A stretch of DNA of 53,723 nucleotides from Bacteroidota bacterium (GTDB lineage Bacteria; Bacteroidota; Bacteroidia; JABDFU01): positions 1 to 53,723 of the forward strand of contig JABDEY010000006.1 of NCBI GenBank assembly GCA_013286805.1, read 5' to 3'. The notes below the pieces were generated by a model that was not told the DNA's origin, searched no databases, and saw only the letters and a list, made by a program, of their open reading frames with translations. A program made the position numbers and the translations under genes. Shown piece by piece: positions 27,670 to 37,549 of this stretch (position 1 is its first letter; every line of letters begins with the position of its first letter).

Positions 27670-29688
27670 ATGCAAAGGAGTTTATTTTTTTTGGTTTTTT
27701 TTGTTACAATTTCCTTTTTTTCCTTTTCTCAGAAGGAAAAGAACAAGGATTTCTCTAAAACGAATTTTCCGGGGGACGCCAAAGGGCTAAAGGATGCGGA
27801 AAAGGCTATCGGAAAGGGGGATGATTTGTATAACAAAGGTCATCTTTTCTATAGTCAGGCATTGGAATTCTATTTGCTTGCTCAGGATTTCAATCCGGAC
27901 AACGCTGAGCTTAATTATAAAATCGGATCCTGTTATTTGTGGTCAACTTCAAAATTGAAAGCGATCCCCTTCCTGGAAAAGGCCCAGAAATTAAATATGA
28001 GAGTGGATCCGCTGCTGCATTTTATGTTAGGCCGGGCTTATCATTTAAATCTGCAATGGGATAAAGCAATAGCCGAATACAACAAGGCATTAAAGGCAGT
28101 GAATGTCACTGACAGCAAGGAAAAGGGAGAAGAGTTGCAAAACTACATTGCAGAATGCAAAAATGGAAAGGAATTGGTTAAAAAGCCGGTAAATGTTAAA
28201 ATCGAAAATGTGGGACCCGCCATTAACACAATTTACCCCGACTATGGTGCTGTGATTTCTGCAGATGAATCGGTAATGATTTTTACATCTAAAAGAAATA
28301 CGAACATAGGGGCAGACAAGAACATTGATCCTATGACCAAGCAATTCTATGAGGACATTTATATCTCTAATAAAAAAGATGGTAAATGGGAAGAAGCGCA
28401 AAATATTGGCAGCCCAATTAACGATGCTAAAAATAATGCGACAGCAGGAATCTCCCTGGACGGGCAGACGCTGTTCATCTATTTTGGTGATCATGGAGGT
28501 GATATTGGTCAAACACAGTTAAAAGGGGATAAATGGCAGGAGCCAAAATTATTTGGAGGAAATATTAATACCAAATACCAGGAAAGCTCAGCTTCCCTTT
28601 CCTATGATGGAAAGACACTATACTTTGTAAGTGACAGACCAGGAGGTTTAGGAGACCGGGATATTTATTATTGTATAAAAGATGCCAGCGGTAAATGGGG
28701 GGACCCCATTAATATGGGACCAGAAATTAATACTTTTTATGGTGAGGAGGGTGTGTTCGCACATCCGGATGGAAAAACACTCTATTTCAGTTCACAAGGA
28801 TGGAATTCAATGGGAGGATACGATGTATTCAAATCAACGCTTGGAGCAAATGGAAAATGGTCTAAGCCTGTCAATATGGGCTACCCTATTAATACTCCCG
28901 ATGACGATGTGTTTTTTGTATTGTCCGGCAGCGGGAAACACGGATACTATGCTTCAGCAAAAGGTGATTCTTATGGTGAAAAGGATATTTATATGATTTC
29001 ATTTTTGGAAAGCGCTAAAGACAGCTCTTCCGTAAAAGCAGATTCAGTTAAAACAGTTACTTCACAAACGACATTGTTAAAAGGTATTATCACCGATGCG
29101 CAGACAGGGGTTCCGCTTGAAGCAACAATAGAGGTAGTAGACAATCAGAAAGATATTGTGATAGCAAGTTTTAATTCCAACAGTTCAAGTGGTAAGTATT
29201 TGATTTCTCTTCCATCCGGGAAAAATTATGGAATTGCAGTAAAATCAACCGGTTATTTGTTTCATTCTGAAAATTTTGATATTCCCGCAGCAGGTTCGTA
29301 TCAGGAAATTGAAAAAAATATTGCGCTTAATAAGATAGAAGCGGGAAGTAAAATTATCCTTAACAATATTTTCTTTGATACCGGAAAATCAGACCTGAGG
29401 GTAGAATCCACTAATGAGCTGGAACGATTGCTGCAGCTTATGAATGAGGTGTTGACTTTAAAAATTGAAATATCGGGTCATACTGATAACGTCGGAAGTG
29501 CGGAATACAACAAAGGATTATCAGAGGCACGTGCCAAATCTGTAGTTGAATACCTTATAAAGAAAGGAATTGACAAAAACCGCATGGTATTTAAGGGATA
29601 CGGGTTTACTCAGCCGATTGCAGATAATTTAACCGAAGAGGGGAGGCAGCAAAACCGCAGGACGGAATTTAAAATTATGAGTAAGTAA
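27670..29688 (+). CDS. OmpA-family protein with TPR, PD40/WD40-like and carboxypeptidase-regulatory domains (PorE-like)
   Basis: 'DGKTLYFVSDRPGGLGDRDIYY' PD40 repeats; 'LKGIITDAQTGVPLEATIEV'; OmpA 'NNIFFDTGKSDLR...ISGHTDNVGSAEYNKGLSEARAKSVVEYLIKKGI'. Confidence 0.88.
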   Translation: MQRSLFFLVFFVTISFFSFSQKEKNKDFSKTNFPGDAKGLKDAEKAIGKGDDLYNKGHLFYSQALEFYLLAQDFNPDNAELNYKIGSCYLWSTSKLKAIPFLEKAQKLNMRVDPLLHFMLGRAYHLNLQWDKAIAEYNKALKAVNVTDSKEKGEELQNYIAECKNGKELVKKPVNVKIENVGPAINTIYPDYGAVISADESVMIFTSKRNTNIGADKNIDPMTKQFYEDIYISNKKDGKWEEAQNIGSPINDAKNNATAGISLDGQTLFIYFGDHGGDIGQTQLKGDKWQEPKLFGGNINTKYQESSASLSYDGKTLYFVSDRPGGLGDRDIYYCIKDASGKWGDPINMGPEINTFYGEEGVFAHPDGKTLYFSSQGWNSMGGYDVFKSTLGANGKWSKPVNMGYPINTPDDDVFFVLSGSGKHGYYASAKGDSYGEKDIYMISFLESAKDSSSVKADSVKTVTSQTTLLKGIITDAQTGVPLEATIEVVDNQKDIVIASFNSNSSSGKYLISLPSGKNYGIAVKSTGYLFHSENFDIPAAGSYQEIEKNIALNKIEAGSKIILNNIFFDTGKSDLRVESTNELERLLQLMNEVLTLKIEISGHTDNVGSAEYNKGLSEARAKSVVEYLIKKGIDKNRMVFKGYGFTQPIADNLTEEGRQQNRRTEFKIMSK

Positions 29689-29747
29689 TAAAAATCCCCC
29701 GACATTTGGGTAGCGCATCCGGCTCTTAGTACCCTAAAACGGGTATA

Positions 29748-29785
29748 AAGTAGACTAAACATTGCTTCGCAAAGCAAGTCTACTT
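29748..29785. terminator. Bidirectional hairpin between convergent porE-like and apaG genes
   Basis: Outer arms AAGTAGAC/GTCTACTT with inner TTGCTT-cgca-AAGCAA stem. Confidence 0.55.
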
Positions 29786-30170
29786 AATTTAATCGTCTTG
29801 GAACAATCATCTCAAAACGGGGTATAAATATCTCAAATGTTTCCCCGTCTACCTCCCTGCGCATCAGGTAGGTGCCATGCATACTGCCAATCTCACTGCC
29901 TAGTATACAACCCGATTCATATTCGTAAAACTGGCCTGGATTAATAACAGGTTGTAAGCCAACAACACCTTCTCCTTCAATTTCACGTTTCTGAGCATGG
30001 GAATCAAAAACAATCCAATGTCTGCGCATTAATTGTACAGTAAAATCGCTGTTGTTTTCGATTTTTATTCTGTACCCGAAATGAAAGTAATTGAGATCAG
30101 GATTGGATTGTTCTTCCAATAAGCGGGTCGCGACACTAACCCGTATACCATATGTAATCTGAGCAACCAT
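29784..30170 (-). CDS. apaG: ApaG-domain protein (Co2+/Mg2+ efflux protein ApaG)
   Basis: 'ISVATRLLEEQSNPDLNYFHFGYRIKIENNSDFTVQLMRRHWIVFDSHAQKREIEGEGVVGLQPVINPGQFYEYESGCIL' matches ApaG. Confidence 0.95.
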   Translation of the reverse strand: MVAQITYGIRVSVATRLLEEQSNPDLNYFHFGYRIKIENNSDFTVQLMRRHWIVFDSHAQKREIEGEGVVGLQPVINPGQFYEYESGCILGSEIGSMHGTYLMRREVDGETFEIFIPRFEMIVPRRLN

Positions 30171-30199
30171 TCAGCATGTAATCTGAGCAACCATTCAGC
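30152..30199. repeat. Exact 24-bp tandem duplication spanning the apaG start codon
   Basis: ATGTAATCTGAGCAACCATTCAGC occurs twice consecutively (30152-30175, 30176-30199). Confidence 0.97.
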
Positions 30200-30250
30200 C
30201 ATAAATGTAATAAATTATTTATTTACACCCGCAGCTAATGTTAAAGGGCA

Positions 30251-31006
30251 TTAAATAATTCCTACTTCTTTGGATTTGAGCCAGCCCCGGTTGCCATTGG
30301 GTAACCTGATTTCAGTCCAATCGTCATTCATTTGCTCAATACCAACTTTGGTGCCTTCATGTAAAATAAACAGGTCGGTGCCCTGTTCGGATGGGGAGCC
30401 TTTGATGTTTACAGACAGCGAAAATACAATGCCCTCCGTGTGTGAGTTGTTCCGTGTGAAGCTTTTTTGCGCAACAAAATAAAAAAGGAAAGATAAAAAC
30501 AGAAGCAGTACCCCTGCCGAAAATCCTGCTTGTTTCGCGAGACGGCTTTTTGATACAAAATAAATCACTAAACCTGAAATCCCAAGCCAGAACAAAACAA
30601 GGCAGATGATGGACCAGGATTTTTCAGGAAGTAATTGCAGGAAGCTGCTCCACCAGTCTTTCAGAAAAAGTGAAGGAATAACTTCAATTTTATCCACCAA
30701 CTTCTCGTTAACCAATTTTAAATTGTAAAGGATATCTTCATCGGCAGGTGCAAGTTTCTTTGCTTTTTCATAATTAAGAATAGCAAGCGGCAGGTTTTTG
30801 TTTTTGTAATGGGCATTTCCGATGTTATAATAGACACCTGCTGATTCATATCCGCTGGCCAGTACTTTTTCGTAATAACCTATTGCCCCGGAAAAATTGT
30901 TTTTAGCATAAGCGCTATTGGCACTGTCGAGTAATGCATTGTTGTTTTGGGCAAAAATACTGGTGGCAAATAATGTCACTACCAGTAATGTGATTCCGGT
31001 TTTCAT
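30251..31006 (-). CDS. batE: BatE-like TPR/SH3 protein
   Basis: TPR repeats, two TM helices, C-terminal SH3-like 'GTKVGIEQMNDDWTEIRLPNGNRGWLKSKEV'; Bat operon position. Confidence 0.85.
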   Translation of the reverse strand: MKTGITLLVVTLFATSIFAQNNNALLDSANSAYAKNNFSGAIGYYEKVLASGYESAGVYYNIGNAHYKNKNLPLAILNYEKAKKLAPADEDILYNLKLVNEKLVDKIEVIPSLFLKDWWSSFLQLLPEKSWSIICLVLFWLGISGLVIYFVSKSRLAKQAGFSAGVLLLFLSFLFYFVAQKSFTRNNSHTEGIVFSLSVNIKGSPSEQGTDLFILHEGTKVGIEQMNDDWTEIRLPNGNRGWLKSKEVGII

Positions 31007-31013
31007 TTTACTT

Positions 31014-32876
31014 TCAGCTTATTTGATTTTCAATTTGAGTAATCACATTTGCTGCATCAGCATACACACTGTTGAGGTCACTTGATACAGCAGAAGGCGC
31101 GTAGCGGGCATATTCACAATTGTTTAAAACGAGCATTAACTGTGCACATGCTTCATCGCTTACATTTCTTGATTTTAACATGAATTGAATACTGTCTTTG
31201 GTAAGATCCGCAAAAGGAATCGTTAGCCGGTCACTCAGGTATCCATACAGACCCTTGAAAATTTCTTCATAGAATTGTTCCTTTTTATTTTCCTCCAGAT
31301 GCTTTTCTGCAATCCTTAATCGTTTTTTTGCCATTTTATTAGCCTTACGGCTTCTGAGCAGTATCGGGTCGCTGACATCATTTTTGTATTTTCTTCTTGC
31401 GAAAAGGAAAACAAAAAATGCAATTAAGGGAAAGCCAAGCAGGAAATAAAATCCGGCTGAACCAAAAAATCCCTCTGTCGACTTTTTTAGATTCAGGTTA
31501 TTCACTTTAATATATCTTATATCGTTGCCAACCATGGCAACATCCTTTTTTTCAATCCCATTCATTAGGGCAGAAGAGGAATTGTCATCTTCTTTACCTT
31601 TTTCCACCGTGATGCTGAATTCTGCAGAGGAAATAGTAGAATAGGATTTCTTTTCCGGATTAAAATAACTGAAATGAATAGGATCTATCTTGAAATCCCC
31701 TGCATGACGGGGAATTAAAACGTATTCAAAACTCTTGGTTCCTGAAACACCCGTAGCATTCACTGCTACATTATCATTAACTTTAGGATCGTACCTTTCT
31801 ATGTCTCCTGGTATATTGACTTTTAATGCGTCAATGAGTTTAATGTTCCCACTCCCGGATATACTGATACTTAAATTCATTGCTTCGTTTGTCTTTACCT
31901 TGCTTTTATTTAAGGAAGCTTTGAAAGTAAAATTCCCGACGGCCCCTGAAAAGTCTTCTGGTTTATTCAATTCGGGTAATGGAAGTACTTCCACTTTAAC
32001 AGTTTTTGATTTTACTTTCATAACAACATCCTGATACCCCCCATTGCCAAAAAACGGATCCCAGATACTTTGTTGCTGTTTGGTACGCTGGCGAATTACG
32101 CAAGCCGCTTCAAGAGGTTCAATCTCAAGAGATCCGGTACGCTGAGGGAAAATAAAGGAACGCTTGAGTTCTACAACATAATAGTTAACACCATCAATAT
32201 TTTCCGTTGCACGTACCTGCGCTTTCTGCGGAGCATCCTGGGACCAGAAACCATTATATGAAGGCAGTTTGCAATCCTGAAACCCGATAAGATTCAATTT
32301 GGTATAAATAGTGTGTATGACAGTTATAGGTTCTCCCAGATAAACTTTTGTTTTGTTAACCGATGTTTTGGCAAATAAATTATCATCTGTTGTTGAAGCG
32401 CCTGAAGGGCTTCCGGGTGTGGCGCCCTGATTATTGGCCCCGGAAGCAGGATTGCCTGGGTTACCTGCTCCGGATTTTATCACTTCAACCGTGACATTAT
32501 TAGATTCTTTTTTACTGCCATTAAATGTGATACTGGCAGGTCCAATAATGAACTTCCCCTCTTTTTTTGAAGCAATAACATAAGAAATAGAAGTTGATTG
32601 GGTCATGCTTCCATTTACAATTTGTACAGAAGAAGAATGATTCGGGCCCGAATAAATATCGAAATCTTTAAATGCAACCGGCGGTTTGAAATTGTCGGCT
32701 CCACCATTTGCAATAGTAAACTCTATCTGGAAAGGTTCATTCACTGCAACTCTGTTTTTGCTGACTCCCGCAGTAAAGTTCTGGGCTTTCAGGTTAGATG
32801 GAATAAGCAATGCCAGCAAAAGCACTGCCAAAAGTGCAGGAAAGCCAACCAATATGTAATTAATAATCCTCTTCAT
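31014..32876 (-). CDS. batD: BatD oxygen-tolerance protein
   Basis: 'NFTAGVSKNRVAVNEPFQIEFTIANG...DNFKPPVAFKDFDIYSGPNHSSSVQIVNGSMTQSTSISYVI'; operon context. Confidence 0.92.
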   Translation of the reverse strand: MKRIINYILVGFPALLAVLLLALLIPSNLKAQNFTAGVSKNRVAVNEPFQIEFTIANGGADNFKPPVAFKDFDIYSGPNHSSSVQIVNGSMTQSTSISYVIASKKEGKFIIGPASITFNGSKKESNNVTVEVIKSGAGNPGNPASGANNQGATPGSPSGASTTDDNLFAKTSVNKTKVYLGEPITVIHTIYTKLNLIGFQDCKLPSYNGFWSQDAPQKAQVRATENIDGVNYYVVELKRSFIFPQRTGSLEIEPLEAACVIRQRTKQQQSIWDPFFGNGGYQDVVMKVKSKTVKVEVLPLPELNKPEDFSGAVGNFTFKASLNKSKVKTNEAMNLSISISGSGNIKLIDALKVNIPGDIERYDPKVNDNVAVNATGVSGTKSFEYVLIPRHAGDFKIDPIHFSYFNPEKKSYSTISSAEFSITVEKGKEDDNSSSALMNGIEKKDVAMVGNDIRYIKVNNLNLKKSTEGFFGSAGFYFLLGFPLIAFFVFLFARRKYKNDVSDPILLRSRKANKMAKKRLRIAEKHLEENKKEQFYEEIFKGLYGYLSDRLTIPFADLTKDSIQFMLKSRNVSDEACAQLMLVLNNCEYARYAPSAVSSDLNSVYADAANVITQIENQIS

Positions 32877-32882
32877 AATGGT

Positions 32883-33653
32883 TTACCAGTCCTTTTCGAT
32901 CTGACCTTTTTTACCCTGTTGCATTTTTTCTTTTTTTAACTTCTCCTGTGTGTTTTTTTCTTCATTATTTGACGCTTCCAGCAGTCGCTTTGCATCTTCC
33001 TTGGACATCTGTGGTTGCTGCTTTTGAGGTTCTTTATTTTTATCCTGTTTGGAATCTTTCTTATCCTGTTTGGAATCTTTCTTATCCTGATTTTTATTGT
33101 CTTTGTTATCTTTATTGTTTTTCTTTTGGTCTTTGTTTTTCTTGTTTTGTTTCTTTTGTTCCTGTAACAAACGGTTGGCATAGGCCAGATTATACCGGGT
33201 GTCTTCGTCTGTAGGATTATTAATAAGCGCTTTCTTATATGCGTCTATTCCATTGTTAAGCATCTTTTCTTTTTCAGAATTGGCAGAGTCATTGGACATC
33301 ATTTTAGGCTGGGACTTAAAGTTCTGTACATAGGAATTTCCCAGATTGTGATAAGCCTTTGCAACAGTGTCCTTACTGACCTTTTTCCCTGCCAGAAGGT
33401 CAAACTGACTAATTGCTTCCTGAAATTTACCTTGTTTATAATAAGCGTCACCCAGGTTAAAGGCGCCTTTGTAGGAATCCTTGTTTTTTTGCAATGACTT
33501 CTGATAATTTTGCTCTGCACCTGTGAAATTACCCTTCTCATATTTTTTGTTCCCTTCCCGGATCAGGGAATTATCTTCCTGGGCATAGGATAATCCGGAA
33601 CTGACAGACACCAGCACCAGCATAATATATTTAAAAGGATACAGATTCTTCAT
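32883..33653 (-). CDS. batC: BatC-like TPR protein with K/N/D/Q-rich C-terminal half
   Basis: MKNLYPFKYIML... start gives an ATGA overlap with batB; TPR plus low-complexity 'KNKDQKKNNKDNKDNKNQDKKDSKQDKKDSKQDK'. Confidence 0.85.
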   Translation of the reverse strand: MKNLYPFKYIMLVLVSVSSGLSYAQEDNSLIREGNKKYEKGNFTGAEQNYQKSLQKNKDSYKGAFNLGDAYYKQGKFQEAISQFDLLAGKKVSKDTVAKAYHNLGNSYVQNFKSQPKMMSNDSANSEKEKMLNNGIDAYKKALINNPTDEDTRYNLAYANRLLQEQKKQNKKNKDQKKNNKDNKDNKNQDKKDSKQDKKDSKQDKNKEPQKQQPQMSKEDAKRLLEASNNEEKNTQEKLKKEKMQQGKKGQIEKDW

Positions 33654-34687
33654 TTTTTTTCTCCAAACAGATTTAATTGAGCTATCCACTTACTTTTCCG
33701 GTCGTTTATAAATAATTCTGCCAGCATAAGTAACAATGCCGGGAATAGAAAAAAATAATATTTATCATCATAATCGCTGTACATTTTACTTTCAAAATTT
33801 TTCTTTTCCAGTTTATTAATTTCATCCAGAATGGTGGTCAATCCAATTTCTGAATTAGAGGCATGAATATAGGCGCCGTTTCCAACGGATGAAATTTGCT
33901 GCAACATTTCTTCATTGAGTTTGGTAACGACGGTGTTTCCGTCCTTATCCTTTTTATAGCCAACGGGCATCCCGTTCTTATAAAGCGGAATAGGGGAGCC
34001 GCTGGAGGATCCCATACCAATCGTATTAACGGATATGCCTTTCTCAACCGCTTCCTGCGTAGCCTTAATGGCATCGTCCTCGAAATTTTCTCCGTCTGTA
34101 ATGACAATAATTGATTTGTTCTTGCCCACATCATGCCCGAAAGATTCTGTAGAAAGGCGTATAGCTGTCCCTATGGCAGTTCCCTGTATCGGTATGATAT
34201 CCGTGTCAATCGTTTCCAGAAACAATTTGGCTGCAGCATAATCTGTTGTAATCGGAAGTTGCACGAACGCTTCACCGGCAAATACAACAATTCCAATCCG
34301 GTCCCCTTCCAATTTGTCGAGTAATTTTGAAATGGCCTGTTTGGCCCTGCCAAGACGATTAGGCGATAAGTCTTCGGCTTTCATACTATTCGAAACATCC
34401 AGTGCGATAATAACATCTGCGCCGTTTCGTTTTGCCTCCTGCAATTTGGAGCCGATCTGGGGGTCCACTATCCCAACGATGACTAATGTAAGAGCAAGGA
34501 GTAAAAGAATAAATTTAATATTCATTTTACTGGTAGAAACATCCGGAATCAACTGACTTACCGTTTCAAAGTCACCCAAAGAGCGAATGGCTTTTTTCCT
34601 CCATTGCTTCATCCAGATAAAAAGCAGGATCAGAACAGGTATTGCTGTCAGTGCATATAAATAACGAATATTTTCTAATCTGAACAT
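33650..34687 (-). CDS. batB: BatB VWA-domain protein
   Basis: VWA MIDAS 'IIALDVSNSMKAEDLSPNRLGRAKQAI'. Confidence 0.92.
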   Translation of the reverse strand: MFRLENIRYLYALTAIPVLILLFIWMKQWRKKAIRSLGDFETVSQLIPDVSTSKMNIKFILLLLALTLVIVGIVDPQIGSKLQEAKRNGADVIIALDVSNSMKAEDLSPNRLGRAKQAISKLLDKLEGDRIGIVVFAGEAFVQLPITTDYAAAKLFLETIDTDIIPIQGTAIGTAIRLSTESFGHDVGKNKSIIVITDGENFEDDAIKATQEAVEKGISVNTIGMGSSSGSPIPLYKNGMPVGYKKDKDGNTVVTKLNEEMLQQISSVGNGAYIHASNSEIGLTTILDEINKLEKKNFESKMYSDYDDKYYFFLFPALLLMLAELFINDRKSKWIAQLNLFGEKK

Positions 34688-34688
34688 A

Positions 34689-35696
34689 TTAAGTCAAACT
34701 TCTGAATAAAGTGTTGCGGAACAATAATTCCAGTAAAAAAGCGATTCCTCCAAAGAGGGCATACATAAAAAACTTTTCTTCCTTATTGGTAAAACTTTTT
34801 TCCTCAAATTTTGTTTTTTCAAGCTTGTCAATTTCCTGATAGATTTGTTTTAATTTGCTGTTGCCAGTTGCCCTGAAATACTGACCACCTGTCATACTTG
34901 CAATTTCACTTAACATTTGTTCGTCAATCTCTACGTTTACATAGTCGTATTCGTAGCTTCCGTCAGGGTAACGTGCAACAGGAGACAATGCCTTCCCTTC
35001 AGTGCCAATTCCTATTGTATAAACGCGAATTCCAAATGCCTTTGCAATTTCAGCAGCTGTTAAGGGCGCGATTGAGCCCTGATTATTAACTCCGTCCGTC
35101 AGCAGAATCACAACCTTACTTTTGGCATTGCTGTCTTTTATCCGGCTGATCGCATTTGCAAGCCCCATGCCAATGGCTGTTCCATCATTGATCATACCTG
35201 TTTTAATTCCTGCAAAAAGGTTTTTGATAACTGAATGATCTGTGGTCAGGGGACACATGGTAAAACTTTCTCCGCTGAAAATAACAAGGCCTATTCTGTC
35301 ATTGGGCCTTCCGTCAATAAACTCCATGGCAATCTGTTTGGAGGCTTCTATCCGGTTAGGTTTAAAATCCTGTGCAAGCATGCTCCCTGAAATATCCATT
35401 GCAATCACAATGTCAATGCCTTCTGAATAAATATCCTTCCAGCTGGAACGGGCCTGGGGGCGGGCTATTGCGATAATTAAGAAAGTAACAGCGAGCATTC
35501 GTAAGACAAAAAGGCCATGCATTAAATAAGCTTTTACTGGAATACCGAGACCGGAAAAGCCATCCAGGGAAGAGATGGTTACTTCCGATTTCGAACTTCT
35601 GTGTTTCCACATATACCAGGCAATCAAAACCGGTATAGCAAGAAGCAACCACAATAGTTCGCGATTGGCAAAAGTTATATCGTTAAAGTTGAACAT
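34689..35696 (-). CDS. batA: BatA VWA-domain protein
   Basis: VWA MIDAS 'DIVIAMDISGSMLAQDFKPNRIEASK'. Confidence 0.92.
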   Translation of the reverse strand: MFNFNDITFANRELLWLLLAIPVLIAWYMWKHRSSKSEVTISSLDGFSGLGIPVKAYLMHGLFVLRMLAVTFLIIAIARPQARSSWKDIYSEGIDIVIAMDISGSMLAQDFKPNRIEASKQIAMEFIDGRPNDRIGLVIFSGESFTMCPLTTDHSVIKNLFAGIKTGMINDGTAIGMGLANAISRIKDSNAKSKVVILLTDGVNNQGSIAPLTAAEIAKAFGIRVYTIGIGTEGKALSPVARYPDGSYEYDYVNVEIDEQMLSEIASMTGGQYFRATGNSKLKQIYQEIDKLEKTKFEEKSFTNKEEKFFMYALFGGIAFLLELLFRNTLFRSLT

Positions 35697-36654
35697 GCTC
35701 AGTGTCTTTTAAATCAGTTTTCCCTGAATCTTCTCTCATGGTTCCTTTAACAAAATCAACGGCACTTTCCAGACTCAATTCATTCTGGTGGGGCAGGGGT
35801 TCTTCTTTGGCAAATTTCACAAGATCAGAAAGCAGGAATATTTGTTTCAATCTGGCTTTACTCTCGTTGTCTATTACAATCGATTTAAAACTATACATAA
35901 TCTCATCCGAAGTTTGTTCCATGGCAGGAATCTTAAACCTGCTTTCAATATAATACCGCAAAATATCTGTTACCCGGCTGTGGTATTGTTTTATTTTGCC
36001 TTCCTGCCAGAGTTTTTCCGACCGGAGTTTTTCCAGTTCTTCCAGAGCTAAAACGTGTGGAGGAATCTTAGGTTTGTTTTCAAGTACCACACCGGGCTTT
36101 TTCTTGCGCAACTTTTTAAATACATAAATAAACAGCAGCAGGATGGCAACTATTCCGGCTACCCAATAGAAATAAGGAATTAACTCCTTCCAACTGAAAG
36201 GCGCATGCAAAGGTTGCTTAATGTCTTTGATTGCCTGGGTTGTATCAACCTGTACATTATTCACCTGAAGCAGCATTGCTTCTGTTTCGTATGGATGAAC
36301 AGTATCACCATTTACGTAAAACTTAAAAGGTGGAATAGCGTAATAGCCCGAATCAAAAGAGGTAATAAGTATGTTTTGCGTCTGGGTAGAATTGAGCGGG
36401 TCATTTTTATCGGGTAGGGTAGTGTCAATTTTTGAAACATTAACAATTTCAACTTTTCCGATTATGGTATCTTTTAGTTCCGGCCATTGAATTCGGAGGT
36501 TTCCCTTATCCGTTTGATAAGCAACTGACAAATGAATTTTAGTTTGCTCACCTATGCGTATGGAGTTGGAGTCTAATTTTGCAGAGACCCTGATCGTCTG
36601 GGCATCAGAAACAAGAATAAGGAAACTACAGGCAAGTACCAGAATAGCTCTCAT
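35683..36654 (-). CDS. Bat-operon membrane protein of unknown function
   Basis: Signal peptide, single central TM, cytoplasmic helical tail; overlaps batA and the DUF58 gene. Confidence 0.8.
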   Translation of the reverse strand: MRAILVLACSFLILVSDAQTIRVSAKLDSNSIRIGEQTKIHLSVAYQTDKGNLRIQWPELKDTIIGKVEIVNVSKIDTTLPDKNDPLNSTQTQNILITSFDSGYYAIPPFKFYVNGDTVHPYETEAMLLQVNNVQVDTTQAIKDIKQPLHAPFSWKELIPYFYWVAGIVAILLLFIYVFKKLRKKKPGVVLENKPKIPPHVLALEELEKLRSEKLWQEGKIKQYHSRVTDILRYYIESRFKIPAMEQTSDEIMYSFKSIVIDNESKARLKQIFLLSDLVKFAKEEPLPHQNELSLESAVDFVKGTMREDSGKTDLKDTEHVQL

Positions 36655-37523
36655 TTGCTGTTTCTCCTTTTAAATAAGTTCATAAGCGGTTGAATATAAG
36701 ACTCATGTGTGCCGATGCTGGTTGTGTCTACACCACACTTATTAAACAGGTCTTTCAAATAGGCATCCCGTTTTTTTGAATTCACAATATACTGGTTGCG
36801 AACGATAGCACTTGTTGTGTCTATCCATCGGAGCTTTCCGCTTTCCCCGTCTTTCAGTTTGACAAAGCCAATATTTGGCACTTCCTGTTCCCTTTTGTCA
36901 TAAATACGCAAAGCAACCAGGTCATGCTTTTTATTGGTAATCTTCAGAGCATCTTTATATCCTTCTGTAATAAAGTCGGAAATTAAAAAAGCGATGCTTC
37001 TTTTTTTGACAACATTCGTAAAAAACCTCAATGCCTGTTCAATATTGGTTTTTTTGCTTTCAGGTCTGAACTCAATGAGGTCCCTGATAATACGCAGAAT
37101 ATGGCTTTTCCCCTTTTTAGGCGGAATGTATTTTTCAATTTTGTCACTAAAAAATAAAATGCCGATTTTATCATTGTTTTTAATTGCAGAAAAAGCGAGC
37201 ACAGCGCAAATTTCCGTGATCATGTCTTTCTTCAGTTGCTTTTGCGTTCCAAAATTTTCAGAACCGCTTACATCCACCAGTAACATCACCGTTAACTCAC
37301 GTTCTTCCTCAAACACCTTAATATAAGGGTGGTTGAAGCGGGCTGTTACATTCCAGTCAATCGCTCTGATGTCGTCGCCTGGCTGGTATTCACGCACTTC
37401 ACTAAAAGCCATCCCCCGGCCTTTAAATGCACTATGGTACTCTCCGGAAAAAATCTGGTTAGAAATACCCCGCGTTTTAATCTCAATCTTTCGAACCTTT
37501 TTAAGAAGCTCTGTGGTTTCCAT
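36651..37523 (-). CDS. DUF58 domain protein
   Basis: 'GEYHSAFKGRGMAFSEVREYQPGDDIRAIDWNVTARFNHPYIKVFEEERELTVMLLVDVSGS'. Confidence 0.93.
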   Translation of the reverse strand: METTELLKKVRKIEIKTRGISNQIFSGEYHSAFKGRGMAFSEVREYQPGDDIRAIDWNVTARFNHPYIKVFEEERELTVMLLVDVSGSENFGTQKQLKKDMITEICAVLAFSAIKNNDKIGILFFSDKIEKYIPPKKGKSHILRIIRDLIEFRPESKKTNIEQALRFFTNVVKKRSIAFLISDFITEGYKDALKITNKKHDLVALRIYDKREQEVPNIGFVKLKDGESGKLRWIDTTSAIVRNQYIVNSKKRDAYLKDLFNKCGVDTTSIGTHESYIQPLMNLFKRRNSK

Positions 37524-37549
37524 TATTAATGCAAATTATTATTCTACCT

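Noticed and set aside
28090-28512. 140-aa minus-strand ORF within the PorE-like gene
   Set aside because: Antisense shadow of a clear OmpA-family gene.
32936-33214. K/R/T-rich and C/F/Y-rich ORFs over the batC low-complexity tail
   Set aside because: Alternate-frame and antisense readings of a biased Lys/Asn/Asp tract.
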